Below are positions 39,208 through 47,332 of a stretch of DNA of 64,000 bases, piece by piece. The stretch is from Rodentibacter myodis (GTDB lineage Bacteria > Pseudomonadota > Gammaproteobacteria > Enterobacterales > Pasteurellaceae). Numbering within the stretch: the first letter of the stretch is position 1; each line of letters opens with the position of its first letter. Both the position numbers and the translations under genes were made by a program. The stretch lies in NCBI RefSeq assembly GCF_001999305.1, contig NZ_MLHQ01000015.1, positions 24,001-88,000 of the forward strand. The letters are read 5' to 3'. The notes under the pieces were generated by a model, which was not told the origin of the DNA, did no database searches, and saw only the letters and a program-made list of their open reading frames with translations.

Positions 39208-39243
39208 CGAAGTGCGGTCAATTTTTCCCTTAAATTGACCGCG
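39208..39243. repeat. Inverted uptake-signal remnant between ulaA and ulaC
   Basis: GCGGTCAATTT (39214-39224) is followed by AAATTGACCGC (39232-39242); the left arm is a full uptake signal, the right arm has lost its end. No T run follows, so read-through into ulaC is likely. Confidence 0.5.
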
Positions 39244-39273
39244 AGATTATCCGTAAGAATTAAGGAGCGGACT

Positions 39274-39741
39274 ATGTTAAAACAATCACTTATTGACAAT
39301 AACTCAATTAAACTCAATCAAACCGCCACAGATTGGAAAGCGGCAATAAAAATTGGTACAGATTTATTGGAAGCCTCCGGTGCGATTGAACCCCGCTATT
39401 ATGAATCTATCGTCAGTAATATTGAAAGTTTAGGGCCGTACATCATTTTGGCACCGGGCTTGGCAATGCCACATTCCCGACCGGAAGAAGGCGTGGTGAA
39501 AACCGCTTTCGCTTTAGTCACGCTAACCGAACCGGTTTATTTTGAGGGAGAAGATGATCCGGTTTATGTGCTTATTACTCTCGCCGGCAGCGACTCCGAT
39601 CAACATATGCAGGGCTTAATGGAAATCACCCAAGTGCTTGATGATCCGGATAGTGATGATGGCGTAGATTTAAACCGTTTCCGTCAATGCAATACGGCAG
39701 AAGAGGTTTACGCCGCCATTGATAAAGCATTAAACGGCTAA
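39274..39741 (+). CDS. ulaC: Ascorbate PTS EIIA component
   Basis: A 155-residue cytosolic mannitol/fructose-type EIIA protein that takes phosphate from HPr and gives it to UlaB. The active-site His67 lies in GLAMPHSRPEEG; VKTAFALVTLTEPVYF follows. The start at 39274 is set by AAGGAG eight bases upstream. Second gene of ulaA-C-D. Confidence 0.93.
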   Translation: MLKQSLIDNNSIKLNQTATDWKAAIKIGTDLLEASGAIEPRYYESIVSNIESLGPYIILAPGLAMPHSRPEEGVVKTAFALVTLTEPVYFEGEDDPVYVLITLAGSDSDQHMQGLMEITQVLDDPDSDDGVDLNRFRQCNTAEEVYAAIDKALNG

Positions 39742-39747
39742 TCAAGC

Positions 39748-39807
39748 GAAGTGCGGTTAAAAAATAGATTTTTTAACGAAAAATTTCTTCAAAATTGACC
39801 GCACTTC
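39748..39807. repeat. Inverted uptake-signal pair between ulaC and ulaD
   Basis: GAAGTGCGGTTAA (39748-39760) and TTGACCGCACTTC (39795-39807) are full signals in inverted orientation with a 34-base AT-rich loop. No T run follows. Confidence 0.6.
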
Positions 39808-39849
39808 ATCCCAAAGCACCTAATTTTATTTCACTGAGAGGAACATACT

Positions 39850-40530
39850 ATGTCTAAACCTTTACTCCAAATCGCACTGGATTCTTTAAGTCTTGAAAAA
39901 GCCGTTGCCGATGCCAAACAGGCGGAATCAGTGGTTGAAATCATTGAAGTCGGCACGATTTTAGCCTGTGCAGAAGGAATGAAAGCGGTTAGCACCTTGC
40001 GTGCATTGCACCCAAATCACATTATTGTATGCGATTTAAAAACCACAGACGGCGGTGCAATTTTGGCGAAAATGGCATTTGAAGCCGGTGCAGATTGGCT
40101 GACCGTTTCTGCAGCGGCACATCCTGCCACCAAAGCGGCGTGTAAAAAAGTGGCGGATGAATTTAATGCCGCACATCCCGAATTAAAAGTGAAAAAAGAA
40201 ATTCAAATCGAAATCTACGGCAACTGGACAGTCGAAAAAGATGCGAAGGAATGGGTAGAACTTGGCGTAAAACAAGCTATTTATCACCGCTCCCGCGATG
40301 CCGAACTTGCCGGCAAAGGTTGGACACCGGAAGATGTGGAATTAATGAAACAACTGTCTGATCTTGGCTTAGCATTATCTATCACCGGCGGTATCGTACC
40401 TGAAGATATTCACCTCTTTAAAGAAATTAAAAATGCCAAAGCCTTTATTGCCGGCCGTGCTTTAGTGGGTGAAAAAGGCAAAGCCACCGCCGAAGCCATT
40501 CGTGCGGAAATCGACAAATACTGGGCATAA
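39850..40530 (+). CDS. ulaD: 3-keto-L-gulonate-6-phosphate decarboxylase
   Basis: UlaD removes CO2 from 3-keto-L-gulonate 6-phosphate to give L-xylulose 5-phosphate, substrate of UlaE. The 226-residue TIM-barrel protein of the OMP-decarboxylase suprafamily has LQIALDSLSLEKAV, EVGTILACAEGMKAV, VCDLKTTDGGAILAKMAFEAGADW and ITGGIVPEDI. AGAGGAA precedes ATG 39850. Last gene of the + strand ula operon. Confidence 0.95.
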   Translation: MSKPLLQIALDSLSLEKAVADAKQAESVVEIIEVGTILACAEGMKAVSTLRALHPNHIIVCDLKTTDGGAILAKMAFEAGADWLTVSAAAHPATKAACKKVADEFNAAHPELKVKKEIQIEIYGNWTVEKDAKEWVELGVKQAIYHRSRDAELAGKGWTPEDVELMKQLSDLGLALSITGGIVPEDIHLFKEIKNAKAFIAGRALVGEKGKATAEAIRAEIDKYWA

Positions 40531-40549
40531 TTTAATTTCTTCAAACAAA

Positions 40550-40578
40550 ATAGGGTAAAACATAAGGTTTTACCCTAT
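40550..40578. terminator. Hairpin between ulaD and the MgtC-like gene
   Basis: ATAGGGTAAAAC (40550-40561) pairs perfectly with GTTTTACCCTAT (40567-40578) around a 5-base loop. There is no strong T run, but it lies behind ulaD and may stop transcription. Confidence 0.6.
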
Positions 40579-40664
40579 ATAATCGTCAAAAATATGAGAG
40601 ATTTTCTCGCTGGCATTTATGGCGGAGCAAGTCAATATAAAATCTCTGCTTGTACTTATCCCTT

Positions 40665-41384
40665 TTAATTTTCAAACAACTCCACGCTTAGTACGCCTTC
40701 TTCTGTTTTGAGCAGTGTGTAAACATCTTTAATCATTGTTGTATCGATCGCGAAACATCTCACTTGTACACGCACCTCGCCATTCGCCAAATCTTTTACG
40801 GAAAGATTTTCAATACGGTAATCATTTTGAATCAATAAATTGGTGATTGCCGCAATATCATCGGAAGCACTGAGGTGAATGATAATTTTGGTTTTCTTTT
40901 TGCGTCCTTTACGACGAATTAAACGTTGTACCATTGGACTGAATCGAATGGCAATTAAGATCATCGCTGTGGCGATCAAGGCATCAAAAATAAAACCTGC
41001 TCCTGTTGCAATACCGATTCCGGCAGCCGCCCAAATAATTGCCGCAGTCGTCAAACCTGAAATTGCATCGTTCTTTTTATGTAAAATCACCCCAGCTCCT
41101 AAGAAACCGATACCACTGATAACTTGAGCGGCAAGACGCATTGGATCGGTACGAATATTTTCCGACACCTGCGCATAATGTTCCGCCGCCTGAATAGAAA
41201 CAATGGTGAGCGTGCAGGTGGTAATGGCAATAATGGCACAGGTTTTAATGCCGACCGGTTTGTGTTTGAGTTCACGTTCCAGCCCGATAATACTGCCTAA
41301 AATTAATGCCAAAAACATTTTTCCAAGAATGGTTAAATGAAGGGATTCTAAAAGTGCGGTCAAAATAAGCGGTGAATTTTCCAT
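40665..41384 (-). CDS. MgtC/SapB-family inner membrane protein
   Basis: The 239-residue protein has an N-terminal MgtC domain of about four membrane spans (IIGLERELKHKPVGIKTCAII is the family signature; GAGVILHKKNDAISGLTTAAIIWAAAGIGIA follows) and a C-terminal ACT-like cytosolic domain (about 150-239). MgtC proteins inhibit F1Fo ATP synthase and aid growth in low Mg2+ or in host cells; here the role is inferred only. An uptake signal sits near the 5' end. The gene stands alone. Confidence 0.88.
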   Translation of the reverse strand: MENSPLILTALLESLHLTILGKMFLALILGSIIGLERELKHKPVGIKTCAIIAITTCTLTIVSIQAAEHYAQVSENIRTDPMRLAAQVISGIGFLGAGVILHKKNDAISGLTTAAIIWAAAGIGIATGAGFIFDALIATAMILIAIRFSPMVQRLIRRKGRKKKTKIIIHLSASDDIAAITNLLIQNDYRIENLSVKDLANGEVRVQVRCFAIDTTMIKDVYTLLKTEEGVLSVELFEN

Positions 41385-41541
41385 AAGGGGATTTGAGCAA
41401 AAAACAATCCGTCAATTCTAGCGATTTGAAAAATAAAAATATACTTAAATTTACAATATTTTACGTTTATCTGTTCGACTTCTCAGGGGAAATTGAGTAG
41501 AATCTGCCGACTTAAATATGAGCAGATAGAGATAGGGCTTT

Positions 41542-42879
41542 ATGCAGACTTCTACACCAAATATTGGCTTTGTAAGCCTTGGTTGTCCAAAAAACTTGGT
41601 GGATTCCGAGCGTATTTTGACAGAATTGCGCAGCGATGGTTACAACATCGTACCGAGTTATGAAAACGTGGATTTGGTGATCGTCAATACCTGCGGTTTT
41701 ATTGACAGTGCGGTGCAAGAATCATTGGAAGCCATTGGTGAAGCGTTAGAAGAAAACGGTCGTGTCATTGTTACCGGTTGTTTGGGGGCAAAAGAAGACC
41801 GTATTCGTGAAGTACATCCAAAAGTGTTGGAAGTGACCGGCCCGCATAGTTATGAAGCGGTAATGGAACAGGTACATAAATATGTGCCGAAGCCAATGCA
41901 TAACCCTTACACCAGTCTTGTGCCGAAACAAGGCGTGAAATTAACCCCGAAACATTATGCTTACTTAAAGATTTCGGAAGGTTGTGATCATCGTTGCACT
42001 TTCTGCATTATTCCTTCTATGCGGGGGGATTTGGAAAGCCGTTCTATTACCCAAGTATTGGATGAAGCCAAGCGTTTGGCGGAAGCCGGTGTAAAAGAAT
42101 TGCTTGTGGTATCGCAAGATACCTCTGCTTATGCAATGGATTTAAAACGCCAAGATGGTGGTGTAAAAACCGCTTTTTGGAACGGAATGCCTATCAAAAA
42201 TGATTTAATCACCCTTTGCAAACAGTTAGGAAAACTTGGTATTTGGGTGCGTTTACATTATGTCTATCCGTATCCGCACGTGGATGATTTAATTCCATTA
42301 ATGGCAGACGGCATATTGTTGCCTTATTTAGATATTCCGTTACAACACGCCAGCCCGAAAATTCTCAAAGCAATGAAAAGACCGGGTGCTATTGACCGCA
42401 CTTTGGAGCGGATTAAAAAATGGCGTGAAATTTGTCCGGATTTAACCCTGCGTTCTACCTTTATTGTAGGCTTTCCGGGCGAGACGGAAGAAGATTTTCA
42501 ATTATTATTAGACTTCTTAAAAGAAGCACAACTTGACCGAGTAGGTTGTTTTAAATTTAGTCCTGTTGAGGGCGCACCGGCAACGGAGATGGCGGAGCAA
42601 ATACCGGAAGACGTGAAGGAAGAACGCTTCCATCGTTTTATGCAATTACAGCAAGAAATTTCTGCGAATCGCTTAAAATTGAAAATCGGCAAAACCCTTG
42701 ATGTTTTAGTCGATGAAATTGATGATGAAGGAATCATCGGACGCTCTAAGGCTGATGCACCGGAAGTAGATGGCTTAGTTTATGTGGATAATTTAAGCGG
42801 CATTGATGTAAAAGTTGGTAACGTGATTAAAGTAACCGTTACCCGGTCGGATGAATACGATCTTTGGGGAACCTGTTAG
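41542..42879 (+). CDS. rimO: Ribosomal protein S12 methylthiotransferase
   Basis: RimO adds a methylthio group to an aspartate of ribosomal protein S12. The 445-residue radical-SAM enzyme has cluster ligands Cys15, Cys51 and Cys80 in the N-terminal UPF0004 domain, the radical SAM motif CDHRCTFC (Cys148, 152, 155) and a C-terminal TRAM domain (about 380-445). In Actinobacillus pleuropneumoniae rimO lies directly upstream of the N-glycosyltransferase gene, and the same order is seen here. An uptake signal is in the gene at about 42392-42401. Confidence 0.96.
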   Translation: MQTSTPNIGFVSLGCPKNLVDSERILTELRSDGYNIVPSYENVDLVIVNTCGFIDSAVQESLEAIGEALEENGRVIVTGCLGAKEDRIREVHPKVLEVTGPHSYEAVMEQVHKYVPKPMHNPYTSLVPKQGVKLTPKHYAYLKISEGCDHRCTFCIIPSMRGDLESRSITQVLDEAKRLAEAGVKELLVVSQDTSAYAMDLKRQDGGVKTAFWNGMPIKNDLITLCKQLGKLGIWVRLHYVYPYPHVDDLIPLMADGILLPYLDIPLQHASPKILKAMKRPGAIDRTLERIKKWREICPDLTLRSTFIVGFPGETEEDFQLLLDFLKEAQLDRVGCFKFSPVEGAPATEMAEQIPEDVKEERFHRFMQLQQEISANRLKLKIGKTLDVLVDEIDDEGIIGRSKADAPEVDGLVYVDNLSGIDVKVGNVIKVTVTRSDEYDLWGTC

Positions 42880-42902
42880 TTAAAATCGAAAGGAAAAATA
42901 AA

Positions 42903-44936
42903 ATGTCTGAAGTGAAAAAAACAAATGTTGCACGCTTTGAAAAAGAAGTGGCAGCTAAAAATTATGAAGCGGCGTGTGTAGAATTACTCGATATTCTTGG
43001 CAAAATTGATTCAAATTTCGGTGGCATTCAAGATATTGAATTTGATTGCCCTGAACAATTAAACGAATTAGAACAAGAAAAAACCGTTTATTTTTGTACC
43101 CGTATGGCGGTTGCGATCACGCAGTTATTCAGTGATCCGAAATTAGAAATTTCTCTTTCCGGTGCGCAACGTTTCTTTACTTTGCAACGTTGGTTAAACT
43201 TAATTTTTGCCTCCTCACCTTTTGTCAATGCTGATCACATTTTACAAACTTACAACCGTAATCCGGCACCGACAAATCCATTGGATATTCATTTAGATCC
43301 GACACAAGCGGTATTAATTAAATTCTGTATTTTATATTTGCCGGAATCAAACGTTAGCCTAAATTTAGATGCCTTGTGGACGCTTGATCCGGAACTTTGT
43401 GCCTCACTTTGTTTTGCATTGCAATCCCCTCGTTTTATCGGAACGCAACAATCATTCGGTAAACGTGGTGCATTATTGCAATGGTTCCCGGAAAAATTGG
43501 CGCAACTTAACAATTTGAATAACCTGCCAAGCGGTATTTCTCACGATGTGTATATGCATTGTAGTTATGACATTGCCTCAAACAAACATTTAGTGAAAAA
43601 AGCCTTGAACCAAGTTATCCGCCGCCATTTGCTTGAATTAGGTTGGGAAGATCGTGATGTTACTCAAATTGGCACAAGAAACGGCAAACCGGTGATGGTG
43701 GTATTGTTGGAACATTTCCATTCCGCACATTCTATTTATCGTACCCATTCCACCTCAATGGTGGCGGCACGTGAACGCTTCCATTTAATTGGTATTGGTA
43801 GCCAAGCGGTGGATGAGGCCGGCAGAGCGGTGTTTGATGAGTTTCATTTATTAGAAGGCAACAATATTTTCGATAAATTGCATTTAATTAAAGATATTTG
43901 TAATAAAAACGGTGCGGCGGTGTTCTATATGCCGAGTATCGGTATGGATCTCACCACGATTTTTGCCAGCAACACAAGACTTGCGCCAATCCAAGTGATT
44001 GCGTTGGGACATCCGGCAACTACCCATTCTGATTTTATCGAATATGTCATTGTGGAAGATGACTACGTGGGTTCTGAAGATTGTTTCAGTGAAACCTTGC
44101 TACGCTTGCCGAAGGATGCCCTTCCTTACGTACCGTCCGCCCTTGCACCGCAAAATGTGGAGTATCGCTTACGTGAAAATCCGGAAGTGGTGAATATTGG
44201 TATCGCTTCAACAACGATGAAATTAAACCCATATTTCTTAGAAGCGTTGAAAGCAATCCGTGATCGTGCAAAAGTGAAAGTGCATTTCCACTTCGCATTG
44301 GGACAATCAAGCGGTATTACCCATCCGTATGTTGAACGTTTTATTAAATCCTATTTAGGTGATGATGCAACCGCTCACGCCCATTCGCCATATCATCAAT
44401 ACCTCAGAATTTTGCATAACTGCGATATGATGGTAAACCCATTCCCATTCGGCAATACCAACGGAATTATCGATATGGTGACGCTTGGTTTAGTGGGCAT
44501 TTGTAAAACCGGGCCGGAAGTTCACGAACACATTGACGAAGGCTTGTTTAAACGTTTAGGTTTACCGGAATGGTTAATTGCCAACACTGTAGATGAATAT
44601 GTTGAACGTGCAATTCGTTTGGCTGAAAATCACGAAGAACGTTTAGCTTTACGCCGCCATATTATTGAAACCAATGGCTTAAAAACCCTCTTTACCGGCG
44701 ATCCAAGCCCAATGGGTAAAGTCTTGTTAGAAAAATTTGATGAATGGAAAGTGGCGAATTTAGGTGAAAAACCGAAGAAAAAAGCGGCAGCGAAAAAGTC
44801 GGCGACTAAAAAAGCGACTGAAACCAAAACCGCCGCCACAAGCAAAAAAAGTGCGGTCAAATCCGAAGGTAAATCTGCAGCCAAAACTGCAGAAAAGAAA
44901 ACCGGCGGAAAAACCGTAAAGAAAGCTAAAAAATAA
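42903..44936 (+). CDS. ngt: HMW1C-type cytoplasmic N-glycosyltransferase with Lys/Ala-rich tail
   Basis: This is a GT41-family enzyme of the HMW1C/NGT type, which in the cytosol attaches glucose to Asn in N-X-S/T sequons of adhesins. It is colinear with A. pleuropneumoniae NGT over residues 1 to about 620 by memory: NVARFEKEVAAKNYEAAC, LNLIFASSPFVNADHILQTY, EHFHSAHSIYRTHSTSM (His271, 273, 276, 282), FYMPSIGMD, LGHPATTHSDFIEYVIVEDD and HNCDMMVNPFPFGNTNGIID. The last 55 or so residues (about 623-677) are a basic tail with many Lys and Ala, unlike that enzyme. Start 42903 follows AAAGGAAAAA, 23 bases after rimO. No partner agt gene follows. Total 677 residues. Confidence 0.9.
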   Translation: MSEVKKTNVARFEKEVAAKNYEAACVELLDILGKIDSNFGGIQDIEFDCPEQLNELEQEKTVYFCTRMAVAITQLFSDPKLEISLSGAQRFFTLQRWLNLIFASSPFVNADHILQTYNRNPAPTNPLDIHLDPTQAVLIKFCILYLPESNVSLNLDALWTLDPELCASLCFALQSPRFIGTQQSFGKRGALLQWFPEKLAQLNNLNNLPSGISHDVYMHCSYDIASNKHLVKKALNQVIRRHLLELGWEDRDVTQIGTRNGKPVMVVLLEHFHSAHSIYRTHSTSMVAARERFHLIGIGSQAVDEAGRAVFDEFHLLEGNNIFDKLHLIKDICNKNGAAVFYMPSIGMDLTTIFASNTRLAPIQVIALGHPATTHSDFIEYVIVEDDYVGSEDCFSETLLRLPKDALPYVPSALAPQNVEYRLRENPEVVNIGIASTTMKLNPYFLEALKAIRDRAKVKVHFHFALGQSSGITHPYVERFIKSYLGDDATAHAHSPYHQYLRILHNCDMMVNPFPFGNTNGIIDMVTLGLVGICKTGPEVHEHIDEGLFKRLGLPEWLIANTVDEYVERAIRLAENHEERLALRRHIIETNGLKTLFTGDPSPMGKVLLEKFDEWKVANLGEKPKKKAAAKKSATKKATETKTAATSKKSAVKSEGKSAAKTAEKKTGGKTVKKAKK

Positions 44937-44938
44937 TG

Positions 44939-44963
44939 AAAATCCCCGAAAGGGGATTTTTTA
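44939..44963 (+). terminator. Rho-independent terminator after ngt
   Basis: AAAATCCCC (44939-44947) and GGGGATTTT (44952-44960) form a perfect stem with GAAA loop, followed by T's. Confidence 0.9.
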
Positions 44964-45077
44964 TTGACGAAAATTAATCAATTAATAAATTTCTTCTCCT
45001 TCCCGATAAAAATACTTGATTTTACAAATACTATCTTGTAATTAATAACGCCATTCAAACACAATTAAGGAAACACT

Positions 45078-46193
45078 ATGAAAAACGTTGGTTTTATTGG
45101 ATGGCGCGGAATGGTTGGTTCCGTCTTAATGGATCGTATGGTGCAAGAAAATGATTTTGCGGATTTAAACCCTGTTTTCTTCACCACATCACAAGCAGGA
45201 CAAAAAGCGCCGGTGTTTGCCGGTAAAGAGGCAGGCGAGCTGAAAAATGCTTTTGATATTGAAGAATTGAAAAAGTTGGACATTATTGTTACTTGCCAAG
45301 GTGGTGATTACACCAACGAAATTTATCCTAAATTAAAAGCCACCGGTTGGGACGGTTACTGGGTTGATGCCGCCTCTGCACTGCGTATGAAAGATGATGC
45401 CATTATCGTATTAGATCCGGTGAATCAACACGTGATTTCCGAAGGCTTAAAAAATGGCGTAAAAACCTTTGTGGGAGGAAACTGTACCGTCAGCTTAATG
45501 CTAATGGCAATCGGCGGTTTATTTGAAAAAGATTTGGTGGAATGGATTTCTGTCGCTACCTATCAAGCGGCATCCGGTGCCGGTGCAAAAAATATGCGTG
45601 AATTGCTCACCCAAATGGGCTTATTGCGTGATGCGGTGAAAGAAGAATTAGCCAACCCCGCTTCTTTCATTTTAGAAATTGAACGTAAAGTAACGGCTGA
45701 AATGCGTGGCGACAATTTCCCAACCGAAAACTTCGGTGCAGCATTAGGCGGCAGCCTCATTCCTTGGATTGACAAATTACTGCCGGAAACAGGACAAACC
45801 AAAGAAGAATGGAAAGGTTATGCCGAAACCAACAAAATTTTGGGATTGAGTGACAACCCAATTCCGGTGGACGGTTTATGCGTGCGTATCGGTGCATTAC
45901 GTTGCCACAGCCAAGCCTTCACAATTAAATTGAAAAAAGATTTACCGTTGCAAGAAATCGAACAAATTATTGCCTCACACAATGAATGGGTGAAAGTCAT
46001 TCCAAACGACAAAGAAACCACATTGCGTGAACTAACACCGGCTAAAGTCACCGGCACATTAAGTGTACCAGTTGGACGTTTACGCAAATTGGCAATGGGG
46101 CCTGAATACTTAGCGGCGTTCACCGTGGGCGACCAATTATTATGGGGTGCCGCAGAGCCGGTTCGCCGAATTTTAAAACAATTAGTCGCATAA
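45078..46193 (+). CDS. asd: Aspartate-semialdehyde dehydrogenase
   Basis: Asd makes aspartate semialdehyde for lysine, diaminopimelate, methionine and threonine synthesis. The 371-residue product is of the enteric type: NADP motif [18 protein letters not shown], catalytic Cys136 in [10 protein letters not shown], and [20 protein letters not shown] precedes ATG 45078. It stands alone between terminators. Confidence 0.97.
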   Translation: MKNVGFIGWRGMVGSVLMDRMVQENDFADLNPVFFTTSQAGQKAPVFAGKEAGELKNAFDIEELKKLDIIVTCQGGDYTNEIYPKLKATGWDGYWVDAASALRMKDDAIIVLDPVNQHVISEGLKNGVKTFVGGNCTVSLMLMAIGGLFEKDLVEWISVATYQAASGAGAKNMRELLTQMGLLRDAVKEELANPASFILEIERKVTAEMRGDNFPTENFGAALGGSLIPWIDKLLPETGQTKEEWKGYAETNKILGLSDNPIPVDGLCVRIGALRCHSQAFTIKLKKDLPLQEIEQIIASHNEWVKVIPNDKETTLRELTPAKVTGTLSVPVGRLRKLAMGPEYLAAFTVGDQLLWGAAEPVRRILKQLVA

Positions 46194-46198
46194 TTGAT

Positions 46199-46233
46199 AA
46201 GGCGTGTGAACCGAGGGTTCGCACACCTTTTTT
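46199..46233 (+). terminator. Rho-independent terminator after asd
   Basis: AAGGCGTGTGAACC (46199-46212) pairs with GGTTCGCACACCTT (46216-46229) with one G-T or mismatch and is followed by T's. Confidence 0.88.
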
Positions 46234-46277
46234 ATTTTCAACATCATTCCGGCTAATAAACCTTGCCTAAAATATCT

Positions 46278-47222
46278 ATGATCCGAGAACCTCAATTCAC
46301 CCAATTTGCTTTAACCGAACTGCTTCCCTTCTTTGAACAATTTCCAACGCAATATTTGAATGGGAAAAATGGCATCAATATTGCCTATCGTCATTTTGTT
46401 CACAATAAAAGTGCGGTCAGAAAATTGATGATTTTGGTGAATGGACGAGCGGAAAATATGCTGAAATGGTCGGAACTTGCCTATGATTTTTACCACCAAG
46501 GCTATGATGTTTTACTTTTTGACCACCGCGGACAAGGTTACTCAGACAGGCTTTTAAAAGAGACGGAAAAAGGGCATTTGGATGAATTTCGTTTCTATGT
46601 GGAAGATATGGCAAAAATCATCGAAAAAACCACCGCACTTTTTGCTTATCAAACTCAACATTTACTCGCCCATTCCCTTGGGGCATTAATTGCCACCTAT
46701 TATTTGGCAAATTGCGACCACCACATCAAAAAAGCCGTATTATCCTCCCCCTTTTTTGGCGTGCCGCTAAAACACCCGATTCGGGATGAATTAATTATCG
46801 CCACGATGAATTTATTCGGACTGGGGAAACGTTATGTCTTCGGCAAAGGTGCGTATAAACCGGCACATTTAGAAAATAACGAACTTAGTTTTTGTAAAAC
46901 CCGAATGAAATGGATGAATCGGATAAACCGAAAATACGCCGAACTTCACCTCGGCGGCCCTACTTTTCGCTGGGTGCATTTATGTCTTAATGCCATCAAA
47001 CGATTACCACTCATCATTCCACGCATTGAAATTCCGGTGTTAATCTTACAATCGGAAAAAGAAAAAATTGTCGATAACCAAACACTGGAAAAACTCACCG
47101 CACTTTTCCCCAATGCTCAGTGCGAATTAATCCAAAACGCCAAACACGAAATTTTATTTGAACGGGATGAATTAAGATCAAAGGTAATGACCCAAATCAC
47201 CCAATTCTTTGAAAGGGCATAA
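46278..47222 (+). CDS. pldB: Alpha/beta hydrolase, PldB-like lysophospholipase
   Basis: The 314-residue protein is a serine hydrolase of the monoacylglycerol lipase/PldB type. Visible are the oxyanion-side strand LMILVNGRAENMLKW, the DHRGQGYSDR loop, the nucleophile elbow AHSLGAL (Ser in S-L-G-A), and a late acid/His pair (ILQSEKEKIVD; NAKHEILFE). E. coli PldB acts on lysophospholipids at the inner membrane. I chose ATG 46278; no clear ribosome site is present. Three uptake signals lie inside the gene (about 46409, 46632, 47097), an unusually high number. Confidence 0.85.
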   Translation: MIREPQFTQFALTELLPFFEQFPTQYLNGKNGINIAYRHFVHNKSAVRKLMILVNGRAENMLKWSELAYDFYHQGYDVLLFDHRGQGYSDRLLKETEKGHLDEFRFYVEDMAKIIEKTTALFAYQTQHLLAHSLGALIATYYLANCDHHIKKAVLSSPFFGVPLKHPIRDELIIATMNLFGLGKRYVFGKGAYKPAHLENNELSFCKTRMKWMNRINRKYAELHLGGPTFRWVHLCLNAIKRLPLIIPRIEIPVLILQSEKEKIVDNQTLEKLTALFPNAQCELIQNAKHEILFERDELRSKVMTQITQFFERA

Positions 47223-47332
47223 TTTAAACTTGTACCGGATTGCTATTGGCTTTTTTCTCCCTCAAGCCCTAAAATAAGCCCCATTTACTGATCGCATTTC
47301 TGCCGATTTTTAGCACATAAACAGGTAACTCA

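Noticed and set aside
42864-42902. A longer start for the N-glycosyltransferase, inside rimO
   Set aside because: It would start with TTG and overlap rimO; ATG 42903 has a good ribosome site and matches the family N-terminus.
44630-44884. A hydrophobic - strand frame under the end of the N-glycosyltransferase
   Set aside because: It is the antisense of the Lys/Ala-rich tail (Lys codons read as Phe, Ala codons as Ala/Ser/Arg); no ribosome site.
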